Source of the DNA: Caldilineaceae bacterium
Lineage (GTDB): Bacteria; Chloroflexota; Anaerolineae; Caldilineales; Caldilineaceae
Length of the DNA: 64,000 nucleotides
Direction: 5' to 3'
NCBI GenBank assembly: GCA_022823185.1
Contig: JAJDXQ010000009.1
Span: 62,001 to 126,000, forward strand
In this document: piece after piece, positions 27,929-37,081 of the stretch
How positions within the stretch are numbered: the first letter of the stretch is position 1
Layout: each line of letters opens with the position of its first letter
Program-made: the position numbers and the translations under genes
The notes under the pieces: model-generated
Seen by the model: only the letters and a program-made list of their open reading frames with translations
The model's database searches: none
Told to the model about the DNA's origin: nothing

Positions 27929-28801
27929 CTAATAGATTACCTTGTTCAGCGGATACTCAATGATACCGGTTGCCCCGGCCTCCTTCAGATCCGGGATCAA
28001 GTCCCGCACAATCTTCTCATCGATCACAACTTCCAACGCAACCCAGTCCGGGTCGGTCTGGTTCGTGATCGACGGTGTGTGCAGCGCCGGCAACTTTTTC
28101 GTTATCCTCTCCACTGAGCATCTGGGCAGGTTCATCTTCAGGCCGACTTTCTCGCCCGCCTGCAGCGCGCCCTTGAGGAGCATCGCCAGATTCTCAATCT
28201 TCGACCGTTTCCAACTGTCGGTCCAGGCGTCATGATTGGCGATCAATTTGGTCGTGGATTCAGCGACCGTATCAACGATTCGCAACCGGTTTGCCCTCAG
28301 CGACGACCCCGTCTCTGTTCCTTCGACAACGGCATCCACCAGCAGCGGCGCCTTAACCTCCGTCGCCCCCCAGGAGTACTCCACCTCGGCTTCAACCCCG
28401 TGCCGTTCCAAATAACGGCGCGTCACCTGCACCAGCTCCGTCGCGATTCGCTTTCCCGACAGATCCTTCGGGCTGCGGATTTCGGAATCATCCGGCACTG
28501 CCAGCACCCAGCGATAGGCCTGGTTGGTCGCCTTGCTATATACCAGGTCCTCCACCTCTCGCACATCGGCCTCGTTTTCCTGTACCCAGTCCTTGCCGGT
28601 CAGGCCCACGTCGAGCACGCCCCGCTCGACATAGCGGGCGATCTCCTGGGCCCGAAACATAAGACAGCCAATTTCCGGGTCGTCTATGTAGGGAGCGTAG
28701 GAACGGCCCCTCACGTAGACCTGATAGCCCGCCTTGGCAAACAACGCGATCGTGGATTCTTGCAAGCTGCCCTTCGGAATTCCAAGTGTCAAACGGCTCA
28801 T
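27929..28801 (-). CDS. hisG: ATP phosphoribosyltransferase, long form
   Basis: The first enzyme of histidine biosynthesis, joining ATP and PRPP. The 290-aa length, with a C-terminal ACT-like regulatory domain (~215-290), marks the long, HisZ-independent, histidine-inhibited form. Motifs include '[12 protein letters not shown]' at the N-terminus, '[11 protein letters not shown]' and 'GKRIATEL'. Two adjacent ATGs (28804 and 28801) are possible; the second has better spacing from GAGG. hisI lies 82 bases upstream; the other his genes are not in the window. Confidence 0.93.
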   Translation of the reverse strand: MSRLTLGIPKGSLQESTIALFAKAGYQVYVRGRSYAPYIDDPEIGCLMFRAQEIARYVERGVLDVGLTGKDWVQENEADVREVEDLVYSKATNQAYRWVLAVPDDSEIRSPKDLSGKRIATELVQVTRRYLERHGVEAEVEYSWGATEVKAPLLVDAVVEGTETGSSLRANRLRIVDTVAESTTKLIANHDAWTDSWKRSKIENLAMLLKGALQAGEKVGLKMNLPRCSVERITKKLPALHTPSITNQTDPDWVALEVVIDEKIVRDLIPDLKEAGATGIIEYPLNKVIY

Positions 28802-28883
28802 CATGTTCCTCAATGTAAGTGTTGGCGTTACTTTCTGACTTGCGCGGGGAACCCGCGCCCTGCGCGAATTCTAAGGAGGCAGC

Positions 28884-29363
28884 TCATACAAATTCCAGCC
28901 GCCTCTGGCCTGATGACCCTTCGCCCAGCCCCTCAGCCAGGCCTTCCGCCTTCTCAACGCGGCGGTAATAGCACCCGGTCCTTGCCTTGCCGTCCGCCCC
29001 CTTCGTATGACATGCCCCCGCGCCCAAAGGCCGAACCAAATAGAGCAGCGAGTTCTGTTCGCAATTCACTCTCACCTCGACAAGCTCCAGCGTATCGCCG
29101 GACGTGGCGCCCTTCACCCACAGTTCATTCCGCGACGTGCTCCAGAATGCGGCTACTCCGTGCGTGAACGTGTAGGCCAGGGCCTCCTCGTTGACATAGG
29201 CAATGATCAGGACTTCCTTCGTATCATAGTCCTGCACCGCCGCCGGTATGACCGCAGCCTCCCCCCTGCCAATCTTCCGCAACTTGCTGAAGTCCAGGGT
29301 CAGGGCCGTCCCCTCCTCTAATGAGGACGGGATGGGTGATGATTTCGATTCTGTTCTGCTCAT
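28884..29363 (-). CDS. hisI: Phosphoribosyl-AMP cyclohydrolase, variant metal site
   Basis: Opens the purine ring of PR-AMP in histidine biosynthesis. The 159-aa protein has the HisI core 'STSRNELWVKGATSGDT' and 'LLYLVRPLGAGACHTKG'. The three zinc cysteines are kept (C101, C118, C131). The usual Asp-Cys-Asp-x-Asp motif that binds Mg2+ reads Asn-Cys-Glu-Gln-Asn (100-104) here, and the normal SGH reads SGD. ATG 29363 is preferred over the upstream TTG. N- and C-terminal tails are low-complexity. It pairs with hisG downstream. The family is sure; full activity is likely but not certain. Confidence 0.85.
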   Translation of the reverse strand: MSRTESKSSPIPSSLEEGTALTLDFSKLRKIGRGEAAVIPAAVQDYDTKEVLIIAYVNEEALAYTFTHGVAAFWSTSRNELWVKGATSGDTLELVEVRVNCEQNSLLYLVRPLGAGACHTKGADGKARTGCYYRRVEKAEGLAEGLGEGSSGQRRLEFV

Positions 29364-29409
29364 AGGGTCTCTCTTCAACTTGGGCCGGTCGTCTCTTTCA
29401 GGCCTGCCT

Positions 29410-29814
29410 TCACTCCAGCGCGCTTCCCCACACCTCCATGTCCACCTCTACCTCCGCTCGGTTCAAAACGTCGTCCAGAAGTAGGTGCGCGTCCGGCAAA
29501 TCCTCCAGCTTCTCTGCGACTAGAACCAGGTCTGACGGCGTAGCATCGGTGACATAAGCCTTCTCAAAAATCTTCCTCGGGTTCAGCCAGTAGCCTCCCG
29601 CCGCAAGCTTTCCCCACTTCGTCAGAAGATACAGAACGACGTAATCGCGGCCCCCGCGGCTCGTGTCGACTATGCGGGAACCATTCACGCTAATCGGGTA
29701 CAGAAACTCGATGCCGGAACGTGTTCGCTCTGCCCGATAGTAGCGGATGTTCGAAGTGCGGGCGAAACGATAGACCGCTTTTGGTATCAATGCCGCGCGG
29801 TTGCTTTCCTCCAT
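29410..29814 (-). CDS. Hypothetical protein upstream of hisI
   Basis: A 134-aa soluble protein of unknown family. It is mixed alpha/beta by appearance, with 'RFARTSNIRYYRAERTRSG' and 'GGRDYVVLYLLTKWGKLAAG' as its most structured parts and an acidic C-terminus ('LLLDDVLNRAEVEVDMEVW'). ATG 29814 is chosen because GAGGAGGGGG directly precedes it; the frame extends further upstream without protein-like character. It is 46 bases before hisI on the same strand and could be cotranscribed. No function is proposed. Confidence 0.6.
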   Translation of the reverse strand: MEESNRAALIPKAVYRFARTSNIRYYRAERTRSGIEFLYPISVNGSRIVDTSRGGRDYVVLYLLTKWGKLAAGGYWLNPRKIFEKAYVTDATPSDLVLVAEKLEDLPDAHLLLDDVLNRAEVEVDMEVWGSALE

Positions 29815-30347
29815 CCCCCTCCTCTCGCTTGCGGCAACGGCCGAGGCGATTTGGCCTGTAGCGTAGCAGTCTTGGACCGTCTTGTCCAGATGGGCGGCAC
29901 TCCAAAAGGGAGTGGCTGCAACCACTCTGACGCGCTTGCCCAAGACCCACCGCACAGAATCCCTCCTCCAATCCAAAACGCCAACACGTCCCTCGCGCCT
30001 TCTCCTGCAGTTCCCCTGCCCTTCTTCCCGTCGCTCGCCCCAAGTCCCCGTCCAGAAAACTGAGCACTGTTGTAATCCAAAAGCAGCTGGGAGCTCGCCA
30101 CCAATCTGAACCGCATCCCTTCGTTTACCTGCCTTGACAGGAGGTACCGGTCTTGTTACGATCGGTGCCGCCGAACCGGTGTGCCAAGGTCGGCGCCCAT
30201 CAGTTCATCGCCCTATACAGAGCGGTAGGTTGCGGCTTGCTCTCCATTTTCGGACTTCAATCTGGCGAGTGCGGGCCGCGGCGATCCACTGCGCCAGGCC
30301 CTGCCGCAACGATTCGAGCCCAAAGCCCATCAGGAGATTAGCCCATC
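29815..30347. other. Divergent intergenic region
   Basis: No gene is supported. It contains a C-rich word CCCCAAGTCCCCGTCCAG at 30038-30055, matching those near 2.37 and 12.56 kb, and the mscS promoter at 30134. Confidence 0.5.
30134..30162 (+). promoter_or_regulatory. Sigma70-type promoter for mscS-like gene
   Basis: TTGACA (30134-30139), a 17-base spacer and TACGAT (30157-30162); predicted start ~30169 and a ~180-base leader. Confidence 0.6.
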
Positions 30348-30956
30348 ATGTCCAACGGCAACCGACAGCCCACTTCCTACGCTTCCACAACCCTGCCGCT
30401 CATTATCACTGTTGTTTCCGCCGTTGCCCTTTTTGCCCTCCTGGGCTTTACCTCCAAAATGGGAGAGTACGAGTTTCTCACCTTCCTGCTGCCCTACGAA
30501 AACTACCTTTCTGTCGCGGTGGTATTTCTTCTGGGACACATCGCAGTACAATCCGGTACCAAGTGGATTTACGGTGTCGTCCAGAGGCAAATGGACGCGG
30601 ACGCGGCCCGCTCCATGCGCGTGATCGCCCGTCTGATCGGCTATGGCCTGATCTTCTCTTTCCTGGTTTCCGTCCTGACGGACAACGCCGCGGCTGCGCT
30701 GACATTGGGTAGCTTCGCGGGCCTTGTGGCGGGCTTTGCCTCCCAAACCGTCATGGGACAGACCGTGGCAGGGATCTTCCTGGCCCTGTTTCGGCCCATC
30801 GGCATAGGCGAACGTGTTTCCATCGGCAGCAACAGCGGTATAGTGGTCGACATAACGCTGATGCACCTGGTCCTGGACGCAGACGACCGGCACATTCTTA
30901 TACCAAGCGCGACCGTGGCCAAATCAATTCTGGTCAAACACAAGGAAACTGAATGA
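30348..30956 (+). CDS. Small MscS-like mechanosensitive channel protein
   Basis: A 202-aa membrane protein. Three N-terminal transmembrane segments (~15-35, ~50-70, ~92-110) precede the pore helix and beta-domain start: 'GSFAGLVAGFASQTVMGQTV' (glycine/alanine packing of MscS TM3) and 'LFRPIGIGERVSI'. It stops shortly after the beta domain, so the C-terminal alpha/beta cage of full MscS is missing; such short forms are common. It likely opens on membrane tension at osmotic downshift. Monocistronic, with its own promoter and a hairpin terminator after it. Confidence 0.85.
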   Translation: MSNGNRQPTSYASTTLPLIITVVSAVALFALLGFTSKMGEYEFLTFLLPYENYLSVAVVFLLGHIAVQSGTKWIYGVVQRQMDADAARSMRVIARLIGYGLIFSFLVSVLTDNAAAALTLGSFAGLVAGFASQTVMGQTVAGIFLALFRPIGIGERVSIGSNSGIVVDITLMHLVLDADDRHILIPSATVAKSILVKHKETE

Positions 30957-30984
30957 CGGAGCAAACGCAAACGACCAAGAGATA

Positions 30985-31014
30985 GTCGGCGGGACGCCGT
31001 TCGCCCCCGCCGAC
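30985..31014 (+). terminator. Hairpin terminator after mscS-like gene
   Basis: A perfect 9-bp stem GTCGGCGGG (30985-30993) / CCCGCCGAC (31006-31014) with a 12-base loop, followed by a pyrimidine-rich but not purely U tail. Confidence 0.55.
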
Positions 31015-31172
31015 CCTACCCCCTCTTTACTCCCCTTTCTCGTTCTTATCACAATCCTCCACAGGTCTACACCGTTTCCTTTCCCTGTGATGCGCACCGA
31101 AAAAGGCCCGGTTGTAACGACAGATCGTAGTGGTTCGTTCGCGATTGTTTGGCGCCCCGAGGGCCGCTTCAA

Positions 31173-31201
31173 TTGACACGGGATTGGCAGCCCTATACAA
31201 T
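31173..31201 (+). promoter_or_regulatory. Strong sigma70-type promoter for DinB-like gene
   Basis: TTGACA (31173-31178), a 17-base spacer and TACAAT (31196-31201). The transcript would start ~31208 and cover the DinB-like and epimerase genes. Confidence 0.7.
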
Positions 31202-31303
31202 TCACAATGGATGTGTATCGCGTAACCCTCCGCAATCCCTCAGGTTGGCTGCCAGCGCTCGGTTTGGAGTTAACCTGCTAAAGAACGATTAGGAGCCCGC
31301 ACA

Positions 31304-31807
31304 ATGGACATAACCAGAACGTTCACTTCTCAGTTCCACGCCGCCCTGTCAATGATGGAGCAGACCGTAAGCAGCTGCCCCGACGGCCTGTGGAATGAGC
31401 CAGGCCAGGCAAATCCATTCTGGCGCGTGGCCTACCATGCTCTCTTCTATGTCGATCTCTACCTGCAGCCGTCCGAAGAAGAGCTGACCTTGTGGGAAGA
31501 AGCGCGAACAGGGTACCAATTCCTTGGTCCCACCCCGTTCCCTCCCCATGAACAGCCCGTGGCCGATAACCCATATCGCAAAGAGGAGATGCTGGCCTAC
31601 ATCGAATACCTGCGGTCCCTGGTGACCCGCACTGTGCCGGCGCTCGAGCTGGGCGCGCCCTCAGGCTTCCACTGGCTGCCTTTCGACAAGCTGGAGCTTC
31701 AGATATACAACATCCGCCATCTGCAACAACACGTCGGCGACCTGAGCACTATCCTGCTGACACAGGCAGATCTTGAAATCGATTGGATCGGCAAGGGCCC
31801 GTCATAG
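31304..31807 (+). CDS. DinB family protein
   Basis: A 167-aa four-helix-bundle protein of the DinB/YfiT superfamily. Three histidines typical of the metal site are present: H45 in 'WRVAYHALFYVDLY' and the pair in 'NIRHLQQHVGDL' near 138-142. Members are metal-dependent thiol transferases or unknown enzymes. ATG 31304 has AGGAG 8 bases upstream. It is 72 bases before a sugar epimerase in the same direction, behind a strong promoter. The precise reaction is unknown. Confidence 0.85.
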   Translation: MDITRTFTSQFHAALSMMEQTVSSCPDGLWNEPGQANPFWRVAYHALFYVDLYLQPSEEELTLWEEARTGYQFLGPTPFPPHEQPVADNPYRKEEMLAYIEYLRSLVTRTVPALELGAPSGFHWLPFDKLELQIYNIRHLQQHVGDLSTILLTQADLEIDWIGKGPS

Positions 31808-31879
31808 ACGATCCCGCTGCCTCCAACCGCCAGTTCCGCGCGCAGCAACTGACCTGAACCAGCCATACGGAGAATTCCC

Positions 31880-32764
31880 ATGCACCTTTCAATGCACAAT
31901 TGGATGCGCGCAGAGCCAATCGAGGTGACTGTCCGGAGGCTGGCACGCTACGGCTACAAGAGCATCGAGATCAGCGGCGAGCCGGATCTCTTCGATACCA
32001 GAGATCTGCGCAGACTCCTGGCCGAAAATGGAATCGCATGTTGGGGCGCTGTTTCGCTCATGTTCGAAGGGCGCGATCTCATTCACGCAGACGAGGCCGT
32101 GCGCGCCGCCTCAATTCACTATCTCAAGGACTGCGTTACGATGGTCAAGGAATTGGACGGCTATGAGATGACGATCGTGCCGTCGCAGGTGGGCAAAGTT
32201 GCCCCGATGGACACGCCCGAACAGGAGTGGACCTGGGCCGTTGAATGTTTGAACGAGATCTACAGCCACGCGCAGAAGGAAGGGATACGCCTGGCTCTCG
32301 AACCGCTCAACCGCTTCGAGACCAATTTCCTCAACCGGGCCGACCAGGCCATACTCCTGGCAGAGGAAGTCGGGCCCGACTGTGGTGTCTGCCTCGACAC
32401 CTTCCACCTCAACATCGAAGAGGCCGACATGCTCGGCGCGATCAGGGACGCCAGGGAGCGCCTGGTTGACTTCCACGTGGCCGACAACAATCGCATGGCC
32501 TGCGGCATGGGCGCGCTGGACTGGCCGCAGATCATCACTACGCTCAAGGAGATCGGCTACGACGGCGCCGTAACCGTCGAATTCGTCGCGCCGCTGGACA
32601 GAACGCCGGCCAACCCCTACCAGAATGCCGTGGCCGCCGCCGAAGCGGAGTTGACAGACGAACAGCTGCAGTTCATTCAAGATCACGGCAGCGGGGTGCT
32701 CTCTGAAGAGTTCTACAGCTGGCTGGTGGAAGAGACGGCCAAAACTCTTCTTCCGCTGATCTAG
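31880..32764 (+). CDS. Sugar phosphate isomerase/epimerase (xylose isomerase-like TIM barrel)
   Basis: A 294-aa TIM barrel like D-tagatose 3-epimerase. The metal-binding acids and His appear in order: 'LALEPLNRFE' (~E141), 'VCLDTFHLNIEE' (~D174/H177), 'VDFHVADNNR' (~H199) and 'VTVEFVAP' (~E236). It probably epimerises a ketose or inositol-related ketone. It converges with the Gfo/Idh-ABC operon, 124 bases away, which handles sugars. GGAG precedes ATG 31880. Confidence 0.88.
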   Translation: MHLSMHNWMRAEPIEVTVRRLARYGYKSIEISGEPDLFDTRDLRRLLAENGIACWGAVSLMFEGRDLIHADEAVRAASIHYLKDCVTMVKELDGYEMTIVPSQVGKVAPMDTPEQEWTWAVECLNEIYSHAQKEGIRLALEPLNRFETNFLNRADQAILLAEEVGPDCGVCLDTFHLNIEEADMLGAIRDARERLVDFHVADNNRMACGMGALDWPQIITTLKEIGYDGAVTVEFVAPLDRTPANPYQNAVAAAEAELTDEQLQFIQDHGSGVLSEEFYSWLVEETAKTLLPLI

Positions 32765-32888
32765 ACCTGTCTCTTCCGATGACTACATAGTAGTTCTGCC
32801 CTTGCCAAATCGGTTGCCCCGATGTTCGCGGGCGTGAGCCCTCCTGTCCGGCCTTCTCCAGGCGCCAGCCAACTGCCGGCCGCGGCGA

Positions 32889-33932
32889 TTACAGGGCGAT
32901 CCTTCGTCCTTCCCGCGCCGAACGGTACGCCCCCAGTATCATCTCCACTGACTTGCGTCCCTCCTCGGCGCTTACGTGCTCGTCACTCAACCCTCGCACA
33001 TAGTCTATGAAGGGCCGCGGCACCGCCGCGATGCGCTCCCCCTGGCTGGCCGGGACTGGCAAGTCAAACGCCTCCCAGTCGCTGTCCCCCTGCCGGATCA
33101 TGCGCAAGGGCGCAACACCCGCCGGCCTGGGCAACGAAGTGGAGACCGCGTCGCCGTAGTCCTGTATGATCGTGCCCTCCGCGCCGTATATTTCGGTTGT
33201 GTTGACGCCGGCCACAGTCGTCGAACCGTTGAAGAGCGTCCCGATGGCCCCGTTTTCAAATCGGAAAAGCGCTACGCCGTTGTCGTCAGGAGCAACGTTG
33301 GAAACAACGTTGTCAATTTCAGCCATCACCCGCTTGGCCGGGCCGAATGTCCAGTAGAACCAGTCAGCCGCATGAATCGCGTCGTCAAAGTACATGCCCA
33401 CATTCGAGACAGGGTCAACGTGCCATCGCGTTGGGCCGGTGAAAAAGTCCGGATTGTTGAGCACACCGATACAGTGGCGGCGTCGAATCACCGCAATCTG
33501 CCCTACCGCGTTCGCGTCCACCAGTTCCTTGATCTTCCGGTTGACCGGATCCTGCCGCATCTGGAAAGCCACGCTGAACTTGACGCCCGTCCGCCGCACA
33601 ACCTCGATGATGCGATCGCAATCGTCGAGCGTCGTCGCCAGAGGCTTCTGGCAGAGGATCGCCTTGCCCGCTTCGGCTGCCAGCTCCACGTACTCGGCAT
33701 GGCGGTTTGTCTCCGTTGCCACGATGACCGCGTCGATCCCGGGGTCGCCGGCAACGGCCTCGCTTTCAGCCCGAAATTCCATGCCGAACGCGTCCGCGGC
33801 CTCCCGTCCCCTCTCCTCGTTGTCGTCCCAGCAAGCCACCAGCTCCACGTCATCAAACTCCAACATTTTGCGGCAATAGGCATTGCTGTGGCCGTGGGCG
33901 TGACTAAGAACGCCAATGCGTACTCTTTCCAT
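32889..33932 (-). CDS. Gfo/Idh/MocA family oxidoreductase (last gene of the sugar operon)
   Basis: A 347-aa NAD(P)-dependent dehydrogenase acting on sugars or inositols. The Rossmann N-terminus begins 'VRIGVLSHAHGHSNAY', an unusual version in which the common GxGxxG is replaced by a His/Gly-rich loop. 'ILCQKPLATTLDD' keeps the conserved EKP-type lysine as QKP. ATG 33932 is chosen because GGAGAG lies 5 bases upstream; a much longer frame has no homology. It lies 41 bases after the MalG-like permease. The altered nucleotide loop suggests atypical cofactor binding. Confidence 0.87.
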   Translation of the reverse strand: MERVRIGVLSHAHGHSNAYCRKMLEFDDVELVACWDDNEERGREAADAFGMEFRAESEAVAGDPGIDAVIVATETNRHAEYVELAAEAGKAILCQKPLATTLDDCDRIIEVVRRTGVKFSVAFQMRQDPVNRKIKELVDANAVGQIAVIRRRHCIGVLNNPDFFTGPTRWHVDPVSNVGMYFDDAIHAADWFYWTFGPAKRVMAEIDNVVSNVAPDDNGVALFRFENGAIGTLFNGSTTVAGVNTTEIYGAEGTIIQDYGDAVSTSLPRPAGVAPLRMIRQGDSDWEAFDLPVPASQGERIAAVPRPFIDYVRGLSDEHVSAEEGRKSVEMILGAYRSAREGRRIAL

Positions 33933-33973
33933 GCAGTCTCTCCGGAATTGTGTTGGGTGAAGTTGGTGAGGGG

Positions 33974-34912
33974 TCAGGCCTTCAAACCGCCCGCGGTCAA
34001 GCCGCGCACGTAATGCCGCATGCCGAAGGAAAACAGAACGATCAGAGGAATGGATGCCAGGATGTATCCGGCCATCTGCGGACCCAGGTCCGTAACGCCA
34101 ATCTCCGAAGTGAACTGGGTCAGCGCAACGGCCACCACCTGACGCTTCGGGCTGGAGATGACCACCAGGGGCCACATGAACTGGTTGTACGTCGTAACCA
34201 ACCTGACAACAGCCACTGTAACCAGAATCGGCGCCGAGAGCGGCACGGCAATCTGCGCGAAGCTCTGCAGCTCACTTGCGCCGTCAATGCGTGCGGCATC
34301 AAAGAACTCTTCCGGCAAGGTGGCAAAAAAGCTGCGGCACAGAAGCAACGCGAATACCTGGCCCCCGGAAGTCCATGGCAAGATTAGCGCCCAATAGGTG
34401 TTTTCCAATCCCATATTGAGGATGAGTACGTAGGCGGGAATGATTGTCAGAATCGGCGGTATCATCAACAGGGCGAGGATGCCCGTATAGATAACCTCCT
34501 TGCCGGGAAAGCGGTGGCGGGCGAAGACATATCCGCTCAGGCTGGCGAGAACAACCGTCGCAACTGTCGAACTCCCGGAAGTCAGGATCGAATTCAGAAT
34601 GGGCCGCCAGATCGCCAGTGACCCCAATGCGAAGTTCTCCCATCGATACGGGTTCGGCATCGACCAGAATCGGCCGTATATCTGCCCGTTGTCCTTGAGC
34701 GAGAGAGCCACCAAATAGATGATCGGGACGAACGTGATGAACAGCAGAACGATCAGAATGGCGTACATCAGGATCTGACCGCTACTCAGCTGGCTCAACA
34801 TGTGGGCGAAGCGGGTCACGGAATCCGGCCGGCCCCCGGCGCCGTCCAAAGTTTCGCCCGTGACGACAGTTGCCGCCTGTCCTGTTCCCTCGCCTCCGCG
34901 CGCCTGTACCAT
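33974..34912 (-). CDS. Carbohydrate ABC transporter permease (MalG-like)
   Basis: A 312-aa permease with six transmembrane segments (~45-300) and the cytoplasmic EAA loop 'EEFFDAARIDGASELQSFAQ' near residue 200, where the ATPase docks. The C-terminal 'RHYVRGLTAGGLKA' is characteristic of MalG-type sugar permeases. It starts 1 base after the stop of the fused permease gene, so the two are coupled. No sugar ATPase gene is in the operon; a shared MsmK/MalK-type ATPase elsewhere is likely. Confidence 0.92.
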   Translation of the reverse strand: MVQARGGEGTGQAATVVTGETLDGAGGRPDSVTRFAHMLSQLSSGQILMYAILIVLLFITFVPIIYLVALSLKDNGQIYGRFWSMPNPYRWENFALGSLAIWRPILNSILTSGSSTVATVVLASLSGYVFARHRFPGKEVIYTGILALLMIPPILTIIPAYVLILNMGLENTYWALILPWTSGGQVFALLLCRSFFATLPEEFFDAARIDGASELQSFAQIAVPLSAPILVTVAVVRLVTTYNQFMWPLVVISSPKRQVVAVALTQFTSEIGVTDLGPQMAGYILASIPLIVLFSFGMRHYVRGLTAGGLKA

Positions 34913-34913
34913 G

Positions 34914-36914
34914 CTAGGCCTCGTATTCCGTGGAAGACTTGACGAAACGCATATTGACTATCGTGCCCGCCAATATGATGAAGAACAGGATCATGCCGAT
35001 GGCAGACGCCACACCCATGCGGTCCATCCGCATTGCCAGGTAGTAGAGTTCCAATGCCGGTGTGTACGTGGCCGCCCCTGGCCCGCCTCCGGTCGTCAGG
35101 TACACAAGCTCGAATGTCTGCACCGCATTGATAAAGTTAAGAATCAGAAGCAGCTTGATCTGTCCCATCAGCAGCGGAAGGTCAATACTCCAGAAGCGCC
35201 TCCACGTGCTGGCTCCGTCCACCAGGCTGGCGTCAATAATCTCATTCGATATCGAAATGAGGCCGCCGTAAAAGATCAACAGCGCAAACGCATTCACCCA
35301 GGGCACACCAATGAAGATGATCGAGCCCAGCGCGACGCTGGCGTCACCGTACCAGACGCGTGTCCATTCTTCCAGCCCCACCAGCTTCAGGCTCTCATTC
35401 AGCAGACCAATGGCTGGATCATATATGTTGTTCCAGACCAGAATCTCCACCACAGCCGGCAACACAATCGGAACGACAAAAAGCGTCCGGAACCAGTATT
35501 GCGAGAATCTGTTTCGCAGGTTGAAGATGAACTCGGCCACAAGCAACGGCACTGTCATCGTCTTGGCAACCGAGACCACGACCAGAATGGCGGCGTTGCG
35601 AAAGCCGGACAGAAAGAAACGGTCCTCCATCAGAAAACGGAAATTGGACAGACCCACCCAATCGGTTCGCGCCCCCGGGCTCCAGTCTGTGAAGGCGTGA
35701 TACAGCCCGGAAAAGGCCGGGTAGTAGTTGAAAGTCAACAACAGCGCAAGTGTTGGCAGAATCAGCAGATACGAAAGGCGAGCGCTCCACACCGCCTGTA
35801 CAACGCCGAACGGCCCCGCTGAACTGCGTTGCCACACATGTTGCCCCGCGACAGTGTTGCGGGCCGCCCATACAGCCGCCGCAACCAGCGCCGCGAAAAC
35901 CAGCGCGATCGAGACAAAGAGCCGCTGCCGCTGCGCCGAAGCCCGCTCTGCCCCGCTCAAAGCCGAGGCCAAATCGTATGTCCTGGACGCGCCGGCCACA
36001 GTGCCCACCATCAATCGGCTGGCATCGCCTGCCAAAGCAACGCTCAGCACCTCCGAATCCTGTCGGAATTGGTGTCTGAGCGCGCCGTCGGCTCCCAGCA
36101 GATAGGCGCTGCCGTCCTTCGAGCCAACCAGTGCGCTCGACCCGTCACCCGCCAGCGCAACACTGTTAATCGTGTCTTCAGCCTCGAATCGCCAAAGCTC
36201 ATTTCCGTTGGCGCCATTGAGCAAAATGGCCGAACCGTCTATGCTGCCGGCAAGAATGCGGGCGCCGTTCCGGGAAACGGAAACGGACCGGACATTGTAG
36301 TCCAGCCCGGCCTGCAATAGCTGGCGTCCCTCCCGGCTGTAAATCGTGACCAGACCATCGTCCGAGCCCAACACGACGCGGGCCTTTTCGCTGCTGCCGT
36401 AAATGTCGACAGCCTGCACGCCGATCCCCAGCTCCTCCTGCCAAAGCAGATTGCCGGCCTGATCGAGCGCATAGACGGAGAGATCATTTGACGTGGCAGC
36501 GACCAGTGAACCGTCACTGGCCACAGCCGCATTGTTCATCGGCCGCGCGGCCTTGAACTGCCACAAGACTTTCCCTTCTCCATCGAGAAGATAGACGAAT
36601 CGATCCTCCGAGGCAACCGCGACCCACTGCCCATCCGGCGAAATGTCCACCCCGAGGATGCTGTTTTCAGCCTCAAACTGCCACATCAGTTCGCCGGCCG
36701 CGTCAAATACACGCAGCGTATTGTCGCGGCTGCCAACCGCGGTAACCCGTCCGTCTTCAGTGATCGCCACTGCCTGCACGCGGCTGGTCGACCCAAACTC
36801 CCACAGCAGCCCTTCAGGAGACTGCGCGCCCAGCGGCCACGCCACTGCCAGAAGTACAGCCATCGCCAGCGCGAATCCACAGGCCGCTCGCCTCAACCGC
36901 GCCGCGTTACCCAT
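34914..36914 (-). CDS. MalF-like sugar ABC permease fused to an N-terminal seven-repeat beta-propeller
   Basis: A 666-aa fusion. Residues ~1-31 are a signal peptide (AxA-type end 'LGAQS'). Residues ~33-325 hold seven repeats of ~40 residues, each with a Trp/Phe start and a Gly-Ser-x-Asp core such as 'LWQFEAEN...VASEDRFVYLLDGEG', i.e. a PQQ/WD40-like seven-bladed propeller. A transmembrane helix at ~338-358 follows. Then comes a full MalF-type permease (~385-660) with EAA loop 'NEIIDASLVDGASTWRRF'. The propeller should lie outside the membrane next to the binding protein. ATG 36914 is preferred for its signal peptide; GTG 37010 is possible. The reading frame is continuous. Confidence 0.9.
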   Translation of the reverse strand: MGNAARLRRAACGFALAMAVLLAVAWPLGAQSPEGLLWEFGSTSRVQAVAITEDGRVTAVGSRDNTLRVFDAAGELMWQFEAENSILGVDISPDGQWVAVASEDRFVYLLDGEGKVLWQFKAARPMNNAAVASDGSLVAATSNDLSVYALDQAGNLLWQEELGIGVQAVDIYGSSEKARVVLGSDDGLVTIYSREGRQLLQAGLDYNVRSVSVSRNGARILAGSIDGSAILLNGANGNELWRFEAEDTINSVALAGDGSSALVGSKDGSAYLLGADGALRHQFRQDSEVLSVALAGDASRLMVGTVAGASRTYDLASALSGAERASAQRQRLFVSIALVFAALVAAAVWAARNTVAGQHVWQRSSAGPFGVVQAVWSARLSYLLILPTLALLLTFNYYPAFSGLYHAFTDWSPGARTDWVGLSNFRFLMEDRFFLSGFRNAAILVVVSVAKTMTVPLLVAEFIFNLRNRFSQYWFRTLFVVPIVLPAVVEILVWNNIYDPAIGLLNESLKLVGLEEWTRVWYGDASVALGSIIFIGVPWVNAFALLIFYGGLISISNEIIDASLVDGASTWRRFWSIDLPLLMGQIKLLLILNFINAVQTFELVYLTTGGGPGAATYTPALELYYLAMRMDRMGVASAIGMILFFIILAGTIVNMRFVKSSTEYEA

Positions 36915-37036
36915 GATGCGCCAACCAGACAAGCCGCCCCCTCGCGGGAGCGGCCTGCCTGTTCTTCTGATTCCTCTGCCTCTATTCTTCAACGACAGAT
37001 GGGTAGTCACACCAGTTTACCGTCATTCCAAGCGTC

Positions 37037-37057
37037 GGGCCCGCGAAGAGCAGGCCC
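37037..37057 (-). promoter_or_regulatory. Intercistronic hairpin between binding protein and permease
   Basis: GGGCC (37037-37041) pairs with GGCCC (37053-37057) across a G/C-rich loop, with no U tail. Such hairpins often stabilise the upstream mRNA so that binding protein exceeds permease. Confidence 0.35.
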
Positions 37058-37081
37058 AACGCGAAAGCGCAACGCAACCCT

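Larger units (their letters stand above)
30957..31303. other. Intergenic region with terminator and promoter
   Basis: No gene. It contains the mscS terminator (30985-31014) and the promoter of the DinB-like gene (31173-31201). Confidence 0.6.
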
